Positions 54,450 through 64,000 of a stretch of 64,000 bases of DNA are shown piece by piece; positions within the stretch are counted from its first letter, which is position 1; each line of letters starts with the position of its first letter. Source of the DNA: Phycobacter azelaicus (GTDB taxonomy: Bacteria; Pseudomonadota; Alphaproteobacteria; Rhodobacterales; Rhodobacteraceae); contig NZ_WKFH01000003.1 of NCBI RefSeq assembly GCF_014884385.1, positions 1,688,001 through 1,752,000 on the forward strand. Direction: 5' to 3'. The position numbers were made by a program, and so were the translations under genes. Below the pieces are notes generated by a model. The model saw only the letters and a list, made by a program, of their open reading frames with translations. It made no database searches and had not been told where the DNA came from.

Positions 54450-55405
54450 GCGGACGTGGCTTGATATCCTGTGTCGCGGCCCTTTTGGGGGCCGCGATCT
54501 TGTCGGCGGCGAGCAGTGCCAGAGCAGAGTTGATGCTGCCTGTCGGCGCGCAGGTGCTTGCTACGCGCGAGACGCCGCTTGGCACATATGGTCTGCCTGT
54601 CGGTGTTGCGGAAGCGGAAGGGGTGCCACAGCGCCTGCTTGAGGGCCGCGTCCTGCGTAAGACATGGCGTATTCAGGGCGATTCGACCGTCCTGCAAATC
54701 CTTGCGCCCCTGCGCGAACAGCTGCAGCAGGATGGGTATGACATCCTGTTTCAATGTGAGGCGCGCCAATGTGGAGGGTTTGACTTTCGCTTCGGGATCG
54801 AGGTTGTTCCGGCGCCCGATATGGCGGTCAGCATCGGGAACTATCATTTCCTGTCGGCCATGAAAGGCGCGCGCGCGCTATCCCTGCTGGTCTCTCGCAG
54901 CGGAAATGACGCATATCTTCAGGTTATTGAGGTCCTGCCGCCACAGGAGCCAAGTCTGACCGTACTTGCGCCCGCTTCTGCTCAGGACCCGGCGGATACT
55001 CCGATGGCACCACCCGCCGAAGCAGACCTTGGGGCGCGGTTGCTCAGTGACGGGCATGTGATCCTCGGTGGGCTGGATTTTGCGACCGGTGCTGCCGACT
55101 TGCAAAACGAAACCTATGAAAGTCTGGAGGCGCTCGCAGACTTTCTGACTGAAAACCCGCAGTACGCGGTGGTTGTTGTCGGGCACACGGATACCGTGGG
55201 ACAGCTCCAAGACAATATCGATCTGTCCCGGCGGCGTGCAGAGGCCGTAAAGGCACATCTTGTTGAAAGCCGTGGAGTCTCCGAGGACCGAATTGCCGTC
55301 GAAGGCGTGGGCTATCTTGCACCGATCGGGACGAACCTGACCGTAGAGGGTCGTGAAGCCAACCGGCGGGTTGAAGCTGTCCTGGTGCCGCGCGAACGCC
55401 CCTGA
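54446..55405 (+). CDS. OmpA-family protein with N-terminal DUF4892-like region
   Basis: The 319-residue protein begins at GTG 54446 with a Sec signal peptide (MSGRGLISCVAALLGAAILS, cleavage near ASSARA-E). A central region around residues 85-175 contains ILFQCEARQCGGFDFRFGIE and resembles the DUF4892 part of similar proteins. The C-terminal OmpA domain (about 205-316) has VVVGHTDTVGQLQDN, LSRRRAEAVKAHL and EGREANRRVE and would bind peptidoglycan. It acts in the periplasm or outer membrane. Confidence 0.88.
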   Translation: MSGRGLISCVAALLGAAILSAASSARAELMLPVGAQVLATRETPLGTYGLPVGVAEAEGVPQRLLEGRVLRKTWRIQGDSTVLQILAPLREQLQQDGYDILFQCEARQCGGFDFRFGIEVVPAPDMAVSIGNYHFLSAMKGARALSLLVSRSGNDAYLQVIEVLPPQEPSLTVLAPASAQDPADTPMAPPAEADLGARLLSDGHVILGGLDFATGAADLQNETYESLEALADFLTENPQYAVVVVGHTDTVGQLQDNIDLSRRRAEAVKAHLVESRGVSEDRIAVEGVGYLAPIGTNLTVEGREANRRVEAVLVPRERP

Positions 55406-55415
55406 GTGTTCCGGG

Positions 55416-56504
55416 TCATGCGCTGAGGCTGCTGCGCAGCCGCTCTGCTGCCGTTTCCCCAGCGTTCAATGCGCCTTCAATCAAGCCCGGGCTTACGTCT
55501 GCCGTTTCCGAAACCGCGAGCCACAGCCGCCCTCCGAGGTGGCCGTGCCGCAACAGGTCCGGGCCGACATCGGGATGCGCGGGCGGCCCCATCAGGTCTG
55601 CTGTACTGCAGATCAGACGTTCTGTGCTCCAATCCTGAACCAGCAGGTTCTCTGGACGCTCTGCCTCCTCCCCAAAGCAGCGGGAAATCTGGTCCCGGAT
55701 AGCGGTTTTCAGCCCGTCGGGGTCACTCGCGCGGGCTACCGGGGGCCAGCCTACGAAGCCAAAGAGCGCCGCGAAGGTGGCATCGGCCGGGGTATGATCA
55801 TGGATTTCGACCAGCGGACCCTGCCTGCTTGCCACGCGACCTGACAGTCCCGTACCGCGCCAGAAGGGGGCTTTGAATGAGGCTACGACCTTGGCTTGCT
55901 GGGCCATCCATGTCGGTGTTGTCTGCATGCAGTGCAACAGATCCTTCGGCAAGCCGGGAATGTCGATCTGTTCGGTGATCACGCGCAGGGGCGCGGCTAG
56001 GATGATCCTGCCTGCCGTGTAGGTTCTGCCCTCTGCCGTGGTTGCTTGTAGGCCGGTCGCGGTTGGTTCTATTGCAGCGACCTTGGTTTTCAGAACGACG
56101 GTATCGGGGGCGAGCCTTAGAAACAGGGCGTCTATAATGGACGAGGGGCCGCCCCTGATGCGGCTGATTCCATCCTGACCGGGCAGAAACTGCCGATAGG
56201 GTGTCGGGCCATATCCGTCGAGGATTCCGTCGCCTTGATCGTATTGATCGAACTGCGGGACTGAAAGGTCTTCTAGCCATTTTGCCACCACCGGCTGCCA
56301 TTTCGGCCAGACCCATGTGGGGCCAAGGTCGACGCGCTCGTGGGCATCGCCCAAGGGGCAGGCCGAGTGGATGCGTCCACCAATGCGCGCGGCGCCCTCC
56401 AGCACTCGCACGTGATGCCCCGCCTGCTGAAGGATGTAGGCCGCTGTAAGCCCGGCAAGCCCTGCACCAATGACAAGGATCTCTGTCTCTTCTGCTCCGG
56501 TCAT
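55416..56504 (-). CDS. Flavin-containing amine oxidase/FAD-dependent oxidoreductase
   Basis: The 362-residue protein starts MTGAEETEILVIGAGLAGLT at 56504, with the Rossmann GxGxxG and VRVLEGAARIGGRIHS that bind FAD, and ends with a C-terminal GGRLWLAVSETADVSPGLIE block typical of the monoamine-oxidase family. The substrate is unknown. The open frame continues about 1 kb upstream on this strand, but that part is antisense to the MATE gene and not protein-like. Confidence 0.87.
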   Translation of the reverse strand: MTGAEETEILVIGAGLAGLTAAYILQQAGHHVRVLEGAARIGGRIHSACPLGDAHERVDLGPTWVWPKWQPVVAKWLEDLSVPQFDQYDQGDGILDGYGPTPYRQFLPGQDGISRIRGGPSSIIDALFLRLAPDTVVLKTKVAAIEPTATGLQATTAEGRTYTAGRIILAAPLRVITEQIDIPGLPKDLLHCMQTTPTWMAQQAKVVASFKAPFWRGTGLSGRVASRQGPLVEIHDHTPADATFAALFGFVGWPPVARASDPDGLKTAIRDQISRCFGEEAERPENLLVQDWSTERLICSTADLMGPPAHPDVGPDLLRHGHLGGRLWLAVSETADVSPGLIEGALNAGETAAERLRSSLSA

Positions 56505-56786
56505 GTCCTGGCTTGTCCGTTGTGCGGTTTGAACAGCCAAAGTAGGTGCGATGATGTAGGGAGCAACCCCGCCCGATAACGAAAGTCGGGCTGTAGCCCC
56601 TCTTGACGGTTGCAGGAACATGCCATAGGCAAGGTTCAGGTTGCAGACACCGGCCTCCCGCAGGCGTAATCGCCGTGGTGAAGTTCTGCGCATAGGAATT
56701 TCTCTTTTCACCTCCCTGCGTCTCGCGCGGGTGGTAACGCGGGTCCCATCCAACTGGCGAGATCGACGCATGAGGGCTGAAAAGCG

Positions 56787-58178
56787 ATGCACGATCCGAG
56801 TTCCAATCCGTATTTGACCGGCCGATTGTCGGCGCTCTTCGCCAAAACGGCGATACCTATCATATTCGTGATGAGCATGAACGGCTTCCTGACCGTGGCC
56901 GATGCCATATTTCTTGGTGCCTACGTCGGCGCCGAGGCACTGGCGGCCGTAACGCTGATGTTCCCGTTCTTCATGCTTATCGTTGCATGTTCGACCCTGG
57001 TGTCCAACGGCATGTCGAGCCTTCTGGCCCGGCACCTTGGCGGACACCGTTTGCAGGAAGCCCGGCAGACCTATGCCGCGGCGCATTGGCTTGCGCTGAT
57101 CATCGCGATCTGCCTTATCCTTGCCTATGCGCTTCTTGGAGAGACGGTGATCTTGCGCGCCGCAGACGGGGATAGTGGTCTTGCGTCCCTGGCCAGCCAG
57201 TACATCGGCATTCTTGTTTTTTCTTCGCCGCTGCTGTTCGTGTTGTCGATCAACTCGGATGCCCTGCGAAATTAAGGTCATGTCGGTATGATGGCCGCCA
57301 TGAGCCTGTTGGTGTCGCTCAGCAATCTCGGCTTCAACTACCTGCTTGTTGCCGTTCTTGATCTCGGAGTTGCGGGATCCGCTTATGGCACTGTTCTGGC
57401 GCAAGGCCTCGCACTGGGCGCTATCGTGGTTTACCGGCAGGCCCGACTTACGCATCTTCTTCCAAGGGTGGTGTTCTCTCACTTGGGTCTTGGCCCCAGC
57501 CTTCGCATTCTGGCACTTGGCGCGCCGCAAAGCCTTGGCTTTGTGGGGCTATCGCTTGGGGCGGCCTCGATTCTGGCGGCGCTGCAGATGGTCGGAAACG
57601 AGGACTATGCGGTCAGCGTGACCGCCTATGGGATTGTGACGCGGGTGATGACCTTTGCCTTTCTGCCGCTCCTTGGATTGTCCCAAGCCATGCAGACCAT
57701 CACTGGCAACAACTATGGGGCCGGGCTTTTTGGGCGAAGTGCGGCCAGCCTGCGTCTGGCGGCTATGATTGCCTTTGGGTTCTGCGGGTTCGTTCAGGTC
57801 GCTTTCAGCGCCTTTGCCCCTCAGATTGCCTCTTCCTTTGTTGCCGATGCGGCGGTTGTGGCAAAGGTTGCCGCCATCATGCCCGTGATCGTGGCCTTGT
57901 TCTTTGTTTCGGGGCCGCTGATGATGTTGGCTGCCTATTTCCAGGCCATTGGTGATGCTCTGCGTGCCGCTGTCCTCAGCCTGTCGAGGCCCTTCGTCTT
58001 TGCCATACCGCTGACCTTTGCGCTGCCGTTGTGGTGGGGCGAATTCGGGGTTTGGCTCGCTGGCCCTAGCGCCGAGGCGCTGCTGCTGTGTGTGGCTGTT
58101 GTGCTTTTGTGGCGCCACGAAAGTTACGGAGGCCTGATACAGGCGCTTGTACCGGCAAAAGGGAGGGCGGAGCCATGA
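56787..58178 (+). pseudogene. MATE-family efflux transporter interrupted by an in-frame TAA
   Basis: Two consecutive open frames in the same reading frame (56787-57275 and 57288-58178) together give a normal 12-span MATE protein of about 463 residues. The N-terminal part has GRLSALFAKTAIPIIFVMSM and ends SINSDALRN; after a TAA at 57273-57275 the frame continues GHVGMMAAMSLLVSLSNLGF. A single GAA-to-TAA change restores one gene. Reinitiation at the ATGs at 57288-57291 would give only the last two thirds. The change may be real decay or a sequencing error. The last bases overlap the next gene's ATG. Confidence 0.82.
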
Positions 58179-58603
58179 GCACCTCGCTTCCCACCCCGGC
58201 GCAGGCCAAGGCGCAGGCACGTCAACTCAGGGTTGATCTCAAGTCCGATGGGCGCGAGGTCAGCCATGGGCAGAGCCTTGAGCTTGTGGCCCGTCAGCAT
58301 GGATACCGCGACTGGAACACCTTTCATGCGGCAATGGGCAATCGACCCCCTGATGGGTTTGCGCCCGGCGGGCGCATCACGGGCCGCTACCTGTCGCAGT
58401 CCTTTTCGGCCACGGTGCGTTCGGTCGAGATGCTGCGACCGGGCTGGTTCCGGCTTGAGCTGGATTTGGATGAGGCGGTTGATGTTGTTACCTTCGACAG
58501 CTTTTCGAACTGGCGCAAAAGGATACGGGGCACGGTTGGCCCGCTTGGCCAATCCCCCGAAAAGACTTCGGACGGGGTGCCGCATCTTCAGATCGATATC
58601 TGA
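58175..58603 (+). CDS. Glyoxalase-superfamily-type protein
   Basis: The 142-residue protein begins MSTSLPTPAQAKAQARQLRV, whose helical SHGQSLELVARQHGYRDWNT region is shared with proteins annotated as glyoxalase superfamily (PF20066-like). It has no obvious metal-binding histidine set, so enzymatic activity is unproven. It overlaps the broken MATE gene by ATGA, so its translation may be affected by the stop upstream. Confidence 0.75.
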   Translation: MSTSLPTPAQAKAQARQLRVDLKSDGREVSHGQSLELVARQHGYRDWNTFHAAMGNRPPDGFAPGGRITGRYLSQSFSATVRSVEMLRPGWFRLELDLDEAVDVVTFDSFSNWRKRIRGTVGPLGQSPEKTSDGVPHLQIDI

Positions 58604-58609
58604 GCCACA

Positions 58610-58641
58610 AAAGAAAAACGCCCCCGCAGCGATGCGGGGGC
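58610..58641 (-). terminator. Intrinsic terminator of the LysR gene
   Basis: On the minus strand GCCCCCGCA pairs with TGCGGGGGC around a TCGC loop, followed by GTTTTTCTTTT. The plus strand lacks a T-run, so it serves the minus-strand gene. Confidence 0.88.
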
Positions 58642-58678
58642 CAGTCTTCACGGGAGGTTCGTCGGTCTTGGTCTGCAA

Positions 58679-59584
58679 TCACCACTTGAGCGGGTCGCGA
58701 TCCGCAAAGGCGTGAACCAGGAAATCGATAAAGGCGCGCACCTTTGGCTGGGTGAATTTGCCGGGCGGATAGACCGCATAGATGCCTTGGGTCTCCACCG
58801 GAAGGTTGGGCATCACATCTTCGACCAGACCTTCTGACATGGCTTCGGAGTAAAGGTAACTGGGCAGGTAGGCGATGCCGAGGCCGGAGATTGCTGCGTT
58901 CAGAAGGGATTGCCCATCATTCACCGACAGCCAGCCAGAGGTGCGGACCTGGCGTTTCTCGCCCGAGGGCGCAGTGATCCGCCAGACATTGCCGCTGGAC
59001 TGGCTGGAGTAGTGCAAGAGCTTGTGTTCGTTCAGATCGTCGATCTTTTGCGGTCGCCCGTATTGTTCCAGATAGGCGGGGGAGGCGATCATGCGCTTGG
59101 TGGTTTCTGTCAGCTTGCGGGCGCGCAGTGAGCTATCTTCCAGTTCCCCGATGCGAAGGGCCATATCAAAGCCTTCCGAGATCAGCTCCACGTAGCGGTT
59201 GTTCAGAACCATGTTGACAGTGATATCGGGGAAGTCACGCAGGAAATCCGACAGCACCGGGGACAGGTGATTGACGCCAAAATCAGTGGCAACCGAGATC
59301 CTGAGCAGCCCGGAGGGTGCCGATTGCATCGAGGTCACAAGGGCATCCGCTTCACCTGCGTCATTGAGCACGCGCCGGGCGCGGTCGTAATATGCAAGGC
59401 CGATTTCGGTCGGCGAAACACGCCGCGTTGTCCGGTTCAGAAGCCGTGCACCAAGGCGTGCCTCGAGGCTGGAGACATGTTTGGAGACAGCCGATTTGGA
59501 GATCCCCATCTTGCGTGCCGCATCGGTGAAACCGCCTTGATCCACCACATTGGCAAAGGCCTCCATTTCGGTCAGTCGATCCAT
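58679..59584 (-). CDS. LysR-family transcriptional regulator
   Basis: The 301-residue protein has the N-terminal winged helix (FTDAARKMGISKSAVSKHVS and LEARLGARLLNRTTR, about 16-55) and a C-terminal effector-binding domain. It is divergent from the NIPSNAP/ABM pair, about 250 bases away, so the likely targets are those genes. The inducer is unknown. The subgroup with SKHVSSLEARLGARLL resembles the DsdC/CrgA-like LTTRs. Confidence 0.92.
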   Translation of the reverse strand: MDRLTEMEAFANVVDQGGFTDAARKMGISKSAVSKHVSSLEARLGARLLNRTTRRVSPTEIGLAYYDRARRVLNDAGEADALVTSMQSAPSGLLRISVATDFGVNHLSPVLSDFLRDFPDITVNMVLNNRYVELISEGFDMALRIGELEDSSLRARKLTETTKRMIASPAYLEQYGRPQKIDDLNEHKLLHYSSQSSGNVWRITAPSGEKRQVRTSGWLSVNDGQSLLNAAISGLGIAYLPSYLYSEAMSEGLVEDVMPNLPVETQGIYAVYPPGKFTQPKVRAFIDFLVHAFADRDPLKW

Positions 59585-59837
59585 CTTGCCCGTCCTCGCT
59601 CGTTCCTATGACTGAAAGGAATGCCGCCCAATTCGGGCAAGATCGGGGCAAGCTTGGGATAATTGCGGGGTTTTTGCTGCATCGTTCACGCTTGCGAAAC
59701 GCAAGGGACAACGCCGGTCACGACCAGATTGATCCGCGCCGAAAGCCGGAACCGGATACTTCGTTGTGCGGCGAAGCCTTCGGTCCTGTGCCTCCGCTAG
59801 AGAAGCGGTGTTGAACATCAATGCAAAGGACGTTGTC

Positions 59838-60161
59838 ATGCTGACATGTGTGATCCGCTATCAGATCGACCCCGCGAAACGGGATCTGTTTGTTGAATAT
59901 GCTAGAGGCTGGGGGCAGGCGATCCCGCGTTGCGGGGCGGATCTGATCGGCTACTTTGCCCCTCATGAAGGCTCATCGACGCTGGCCTATGGCGTCTATA
60001 ACATCGGCAGCCTTGCCCACTACGAGGCCTACCGCGCTCGCCTTGCGGAAGACCCGATCGGACGCGCGAATTATGAGTTCGCCCAGAGGGAAAAATTCCT
60101 TGTACGCGAGGACCGGACGTGGCTCAAACGGGTCACGACATCGCATGGAGACAGCGCATGA
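59838..60161 (+). CDS. NIPSNAP-family protein
   Basis: The 107-residue protein starts MLTCVIRYQIDPAKRDLFVE with AAGGA 8 bases upstream, and contains YGVYNIGSLAHYEAYRARL, a pattern of the NIPSNAP dimeric alpha/beta-barrel family. Its role is unknown. It overlaps the next gene by ATGA and is divergent from a LysR regulator. Confidence 0.85.
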   Translation: MLTCVIRYQIDPAKRDLFVEYARGWGQAIPRCGADLIGYFAPHEGSSTLAYGVYNIGSLAHYEAYRARLAEDPIGRANYEFAQREKFLVREDRTWLKRVTTSHGDSA

Positions 60162-60502
60162 TTGCCATCATTTTCGAAGTCACGCCGAAGCCAGGCAAAA
60201 AGGAGGCCTACCTGGAGGTCGCAGGGCGGATGCGGGATCTCTTGCAGGACATGGAAGGATTCATCTCGGTCGAGCGGTTCCAGAGCCTGACAAACCCCGA
60301 GAAATTGCTCTCGCTGTCATTCTGGGAGGACGAAGAGGCCGTTCTGCGCTGGCGCAGGCTTTCGGCGCACCGTGCTGCGCAGAAACAGGGGCGAGAGGAT
60401 TTCTTTGCGGACTACCGGCTGCGTGTGGCTGGAGTGTTGCGGGACTATGGCATGGAAGATCGCGAACAGGCACCGGACGACAGCGTGGCGTTTCACGGCT
60501 AG
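60158..60502 (+). CDS. Antibiotic biosynthesis monooxygenase (ABM)-family protein
   Basis: The 114-residue protein starts MIAIIFEVTPKPGKKEAYLE and has FISVERFQSLTNPEKLLSLS and FWEDEEAVLRWRR, the ABM ferredoxin-like fold pattern. Such small proteins are often heme-degrading or quinone monooxygenases; the substrate is unknown. It is translationally coupled to the NIPSNAP gene, and both are likely under the LysR gene. Confidence 0.87.
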   Translation: MIAIIFEVTPKPGKKEAYLEVAGRMRDLLQDMEGFISVERFQSLTNPEKLLSLSFWEDEEAVLRWRRLSAHRAAQKQGREDFFADYRLRVAGVLRDYGMEDREQAPDDSVAFHG

Positions 60503-60573
60503 TTCTTTGCATGCCCTCTCGTTTGCACTTTAGCGACGCGCCCTGAACAGGCGGCGCCCTCCCGCCCGTCGCT

Positions 60574-60715
60574 GGTTCTTTCGCGGGCAAAAGAACCGCT
60601 CCCGTTGGGCATAGCACCGCGCGATGCGCGGTGCTATGCCCAAGGCCGCCGAGGGGTTTCGGCGCAGCCGGGGCGCCTGCGGGCGCGGGAGCACTTCGTT
60701 CATGGAATGCTCCCG
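60574..60715. repeat. Cluster of inverted repeats between the ABM gene and fadH
   Basis: Three inverted repeats lie in 142 bases: GGTTCTTT/AAAGAACC (60574-60597), a perfect 18-bp palindrome with 3-base spacer (60605-60622 with 60626-60643; arm TTGGGCATAGCACCGCGC) and GGGAGCA/TGCTCCC (60687-60714). They lie where two convergent genes end, so bidirectional termination is possible, but the length suggests an intergenic repeat element. Confidence 0.65.
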
Positions 60716-60723
60716 TCAGCCGC

Positions 60724-62853
<2,130 letters not shown>

Positions 62854-62886
62854 CTAATCGGTCGTGCAAGAATGCAAGGAACACCA

Positions 62887-63369
62887 ATGACACCCGAAGA
62901 CATCGCCAAGCTGCCTTACCGTCGCAACGTGGGCGTGATGATGATCAACGCCGAAGGAGCGGTTTTTGTGGGCCAGCGGTCCGACCGCTACAAGGATGCC
63001 TGGCAGATGCCGCAGGGCGGGATAGACGAAGGCGAGGATCCGCGCACCGCAGCCCTTCGCGAGCTGGAGGAAGAAACCGGCGTGCTGCCGTCGCTGGTCG
63101 AGATCATCGCCGAGTCTGAGGGCTGGCTGCCCTATGATCTGCCCCATGACGTGGTGCCGAACTTCTGGGGCGGGCGTTATCGCGGGCAAGAGCAGAAATG
63201 GTACCTGATGCGCTTTCTGGGCTCTGACGATCAGGTTCGGATCGACACCGATCACCCGGAGTTTTCGGCCTGGTGCTGGCAACCGGTTGAGCAGTTGGTG
63301 GAAAAGATCGTGCCCTTCAAGCGTGAGGTTTATGCGCGTGTGGTCGAAGAATTCGAGGGGTATCTATAG
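62887..63369 (+). CDS. rppH: RNA pyrophosphohydrolase (Nudix), RppH
   Basis: The 160-residue Nudix protein has the box [20 protein letters not shown] plus TGV at residues 44-66, [20 protein letters not shown] at the start and WQMPQGGID, typical of RppH. It removes pyrophosphate from 5'-triphosphorylated mRNA and triggers decay. ATG 62887 is preferred; an ATG 15 bases upstream is possible. It is divergent from fadH. Confidence 0.93.
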   Translation: MTPEDIAKLPYRRNVGVMMINAEGAVFVGQRSDRYKDAWQMPQGGIDEGEDPRTAALRELEEETGVLPSLVEIIAESEGWLPYDLPHDVVPNFWGGRYRGQEQKWYLMRFLGSDDQVRIDTDHPEFSAWCWQPVEQLVEKIVPFKREVYARVVEEFEGYL

Positions 63370-63379
63370 GAGGTTGGAA

Positions 63380-63892
63380 TTGAAGAACCTGTGCTACAGC
63401 ATAGCCGTCCTCGTGGCGTCCTGTGCCATCCTTGGTGCAGGGTCATCTGCCAATGCGCTCAGCTGCGGGCCTTGGGGTGTTGCGGATGCCTATCTAAAGG
63501 CCGCCAGTTCCAACCGCTCCTATGCCATTCTCCAGGGGCGGCTCTCATTCGACGAACGCCGCCTGCCGCGAGCCCCTGCGAGCAACCCCAATGCGGCTCC
63601 ACCGGTCACCCAGTTCCGTGCCTCTTTCAACGGCGTCCTTCTGGGCGCGCGGGATTTCGACCGCAAGGTGCGTGCGGATATGGTGATCGAGGTGCAATGC
63701 ATGGGGCCCTGGTGTGGCAAGGCAAAATCGGGGGTGGAGTACCTGATCTTTGCTGAACAACGGGGCCGTGATCTGATTGTCCGTTTCGATCCCTGCGCTC
63801 AGTTTGCCTTTGCCGGGAATATCCACGCGCTGCGCAAACAGGTGCTCGACTGTCACCGTGGCATGGCCTGCGTGCCCTTGGCGCCGCAGTGA
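63380..63892 (+). CDS. Predicted secreted protein, unknown function
   Basis: The 170-residue protein starts at TTG 63380, 6 bases after an AGGAGG ribosome-binding site, with a Sec signal peptide (MKNLCYSIAVLVASCAILGA, cleavage likely after SSANA). The mature part has cysteines (CGPWG, CMGPWCG, DPCA, LDCHRGMAC) that could form disulfides. No family is recognised. It is 10 bases after rppH and probably in its operon. Confidence 0.75.
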   Translation: MKNLCYSIAVLVASCAILGAGSSANALSCGPWGVADAYLKAASSNRSYAILQGRLSFDERRLPRAPASNPNAAPPVTQFRASFNGVLLGARDFDRKVRADMVIEVQCMGPWCGKAKSGVEYLIFAEQRGRDLIVRFDPCAQFAFAGNIHALRKQVLDCHRGMACVPLAPQ

Positions 63893-63908
63893 CAGCTCTC
63901 AAATACCG

Positions 63909-64000
63909 CTACTCAGCTGCCGTGCGCAGGGGCTTAGGGGCCTTGCCAGCAGCGCCCGGTTTGGCCCCCTGCTGCCCAAGCCACAGGCTGAACAGGGCAA
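63909..64000 (-). CDS. C-terminal fragment of a minus-strand gene (continues beyond the window)
   Basis: On the minus strand a frame enters from the window edge and ends LFSLWLGQQGAKPGAAGKAP followed by KPLRTAAE and TAG at 63911-63909. Only about 29 residues are visible, with a basic, alanine-rich tail. This may be the end of a longer protein; the family cannot be judged. Confidence 0.4.
   Translation of the reverse strand, partial: ALFSLWLGQQGAKPGAAGKAPKPLRTAAE

Noticed and set aside
56505..57530. N-terminal extension of the amine-oxidase frame to 57530
   Set aside because: The extension is antisense to the MATE gene and rich in K, R and Q without structure. The FAD motif and family start lie at 56504.

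Overview
The window looks like the chromosome of a marine Rhodobacteraceae (Roseobacter-group alphaproteobacterium, closest in feel to Phaeobacter/Leisingera/Ruegeria). It is GC-rich, the ribosomal and RNA polymerase proteins are of alphaproteobacterial type, two identical EF-Tu genes are present, and roseobacter-type accessory families (GSCFA, DUF374, DUF5412, DUF1127, PF11316 glycosyltransferases) lie between the core genes. The genus assignment is an inference from sequence feel; no database was searched.

Layout. Positions 1-2 kb hold the 3' end of parC and a small lipoprotein. From 2.1 to 47.5 kb lies the translation/transcription supercluster: tuf copy 1, tRNA-Trp, secE-nusG, rplKA, rplJL-rpoBC, the str operon (rpsL-rpsG-fusA-tuf copy 2), and the S10 and spc genes from rpsJ to rpmD. 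The supercluster is broken into transcriptional modules. Most end in an intrinsic terminator, and most begin with a sigma70-like promoter that has a 17-bp spacer and often a GC-rich discriminator. Accessory genes sit between modules: a GT41/GSCFA/SGNH glycan-type locus, a DUF5412 gene with an in-frame stop, a class V aminotransferase, a 52-aa membrane protein, an EamA transporter with two PF11316 transferases, an acyltransferase, a HEPN-like protein inside the S10 operon (between rplW and rplB), and a 4-kb block between rplP and rpmC carrying a chemoreceptor, a 2OG oxygenase and a Phd/Doc-like toxin-antitoxin pair. The spc operon stops after rpmD with a terminator; rplO, secY and the downstream genes are not here.

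From 47.6 kb to the end are ordinary chromosomal genes: DUF1127, a peroxiredoxin, a ferredoxin reductase-like flavoprotein, rsmD, a HAD-phosphatase remnant, map, sfsA, a CinA-type protein, GNAT, an AhpD-like enzyme, an OmpA-family protein, an amine oxidase, a MATE transporter broken by a stop codon, a glyoxalase-superfamily protein, a LysR regulator divergent from a NIPSNAP/ABM pair, fadH, rppH and a secreted protein. No IS elements, CRISPR arrays, phage genes or rRNA were seen.

The most interesting items are the shared promoter/leader architecture of the ribosomal modules, the accessory genes placed at terminator/promoter junctions, the HEPN-motif gene inside the S10 operon, the Doc-like toxin frame that lacks any ATG/GTG/TTG at its expected N-terminus, and two genes split by single in-frame stops.
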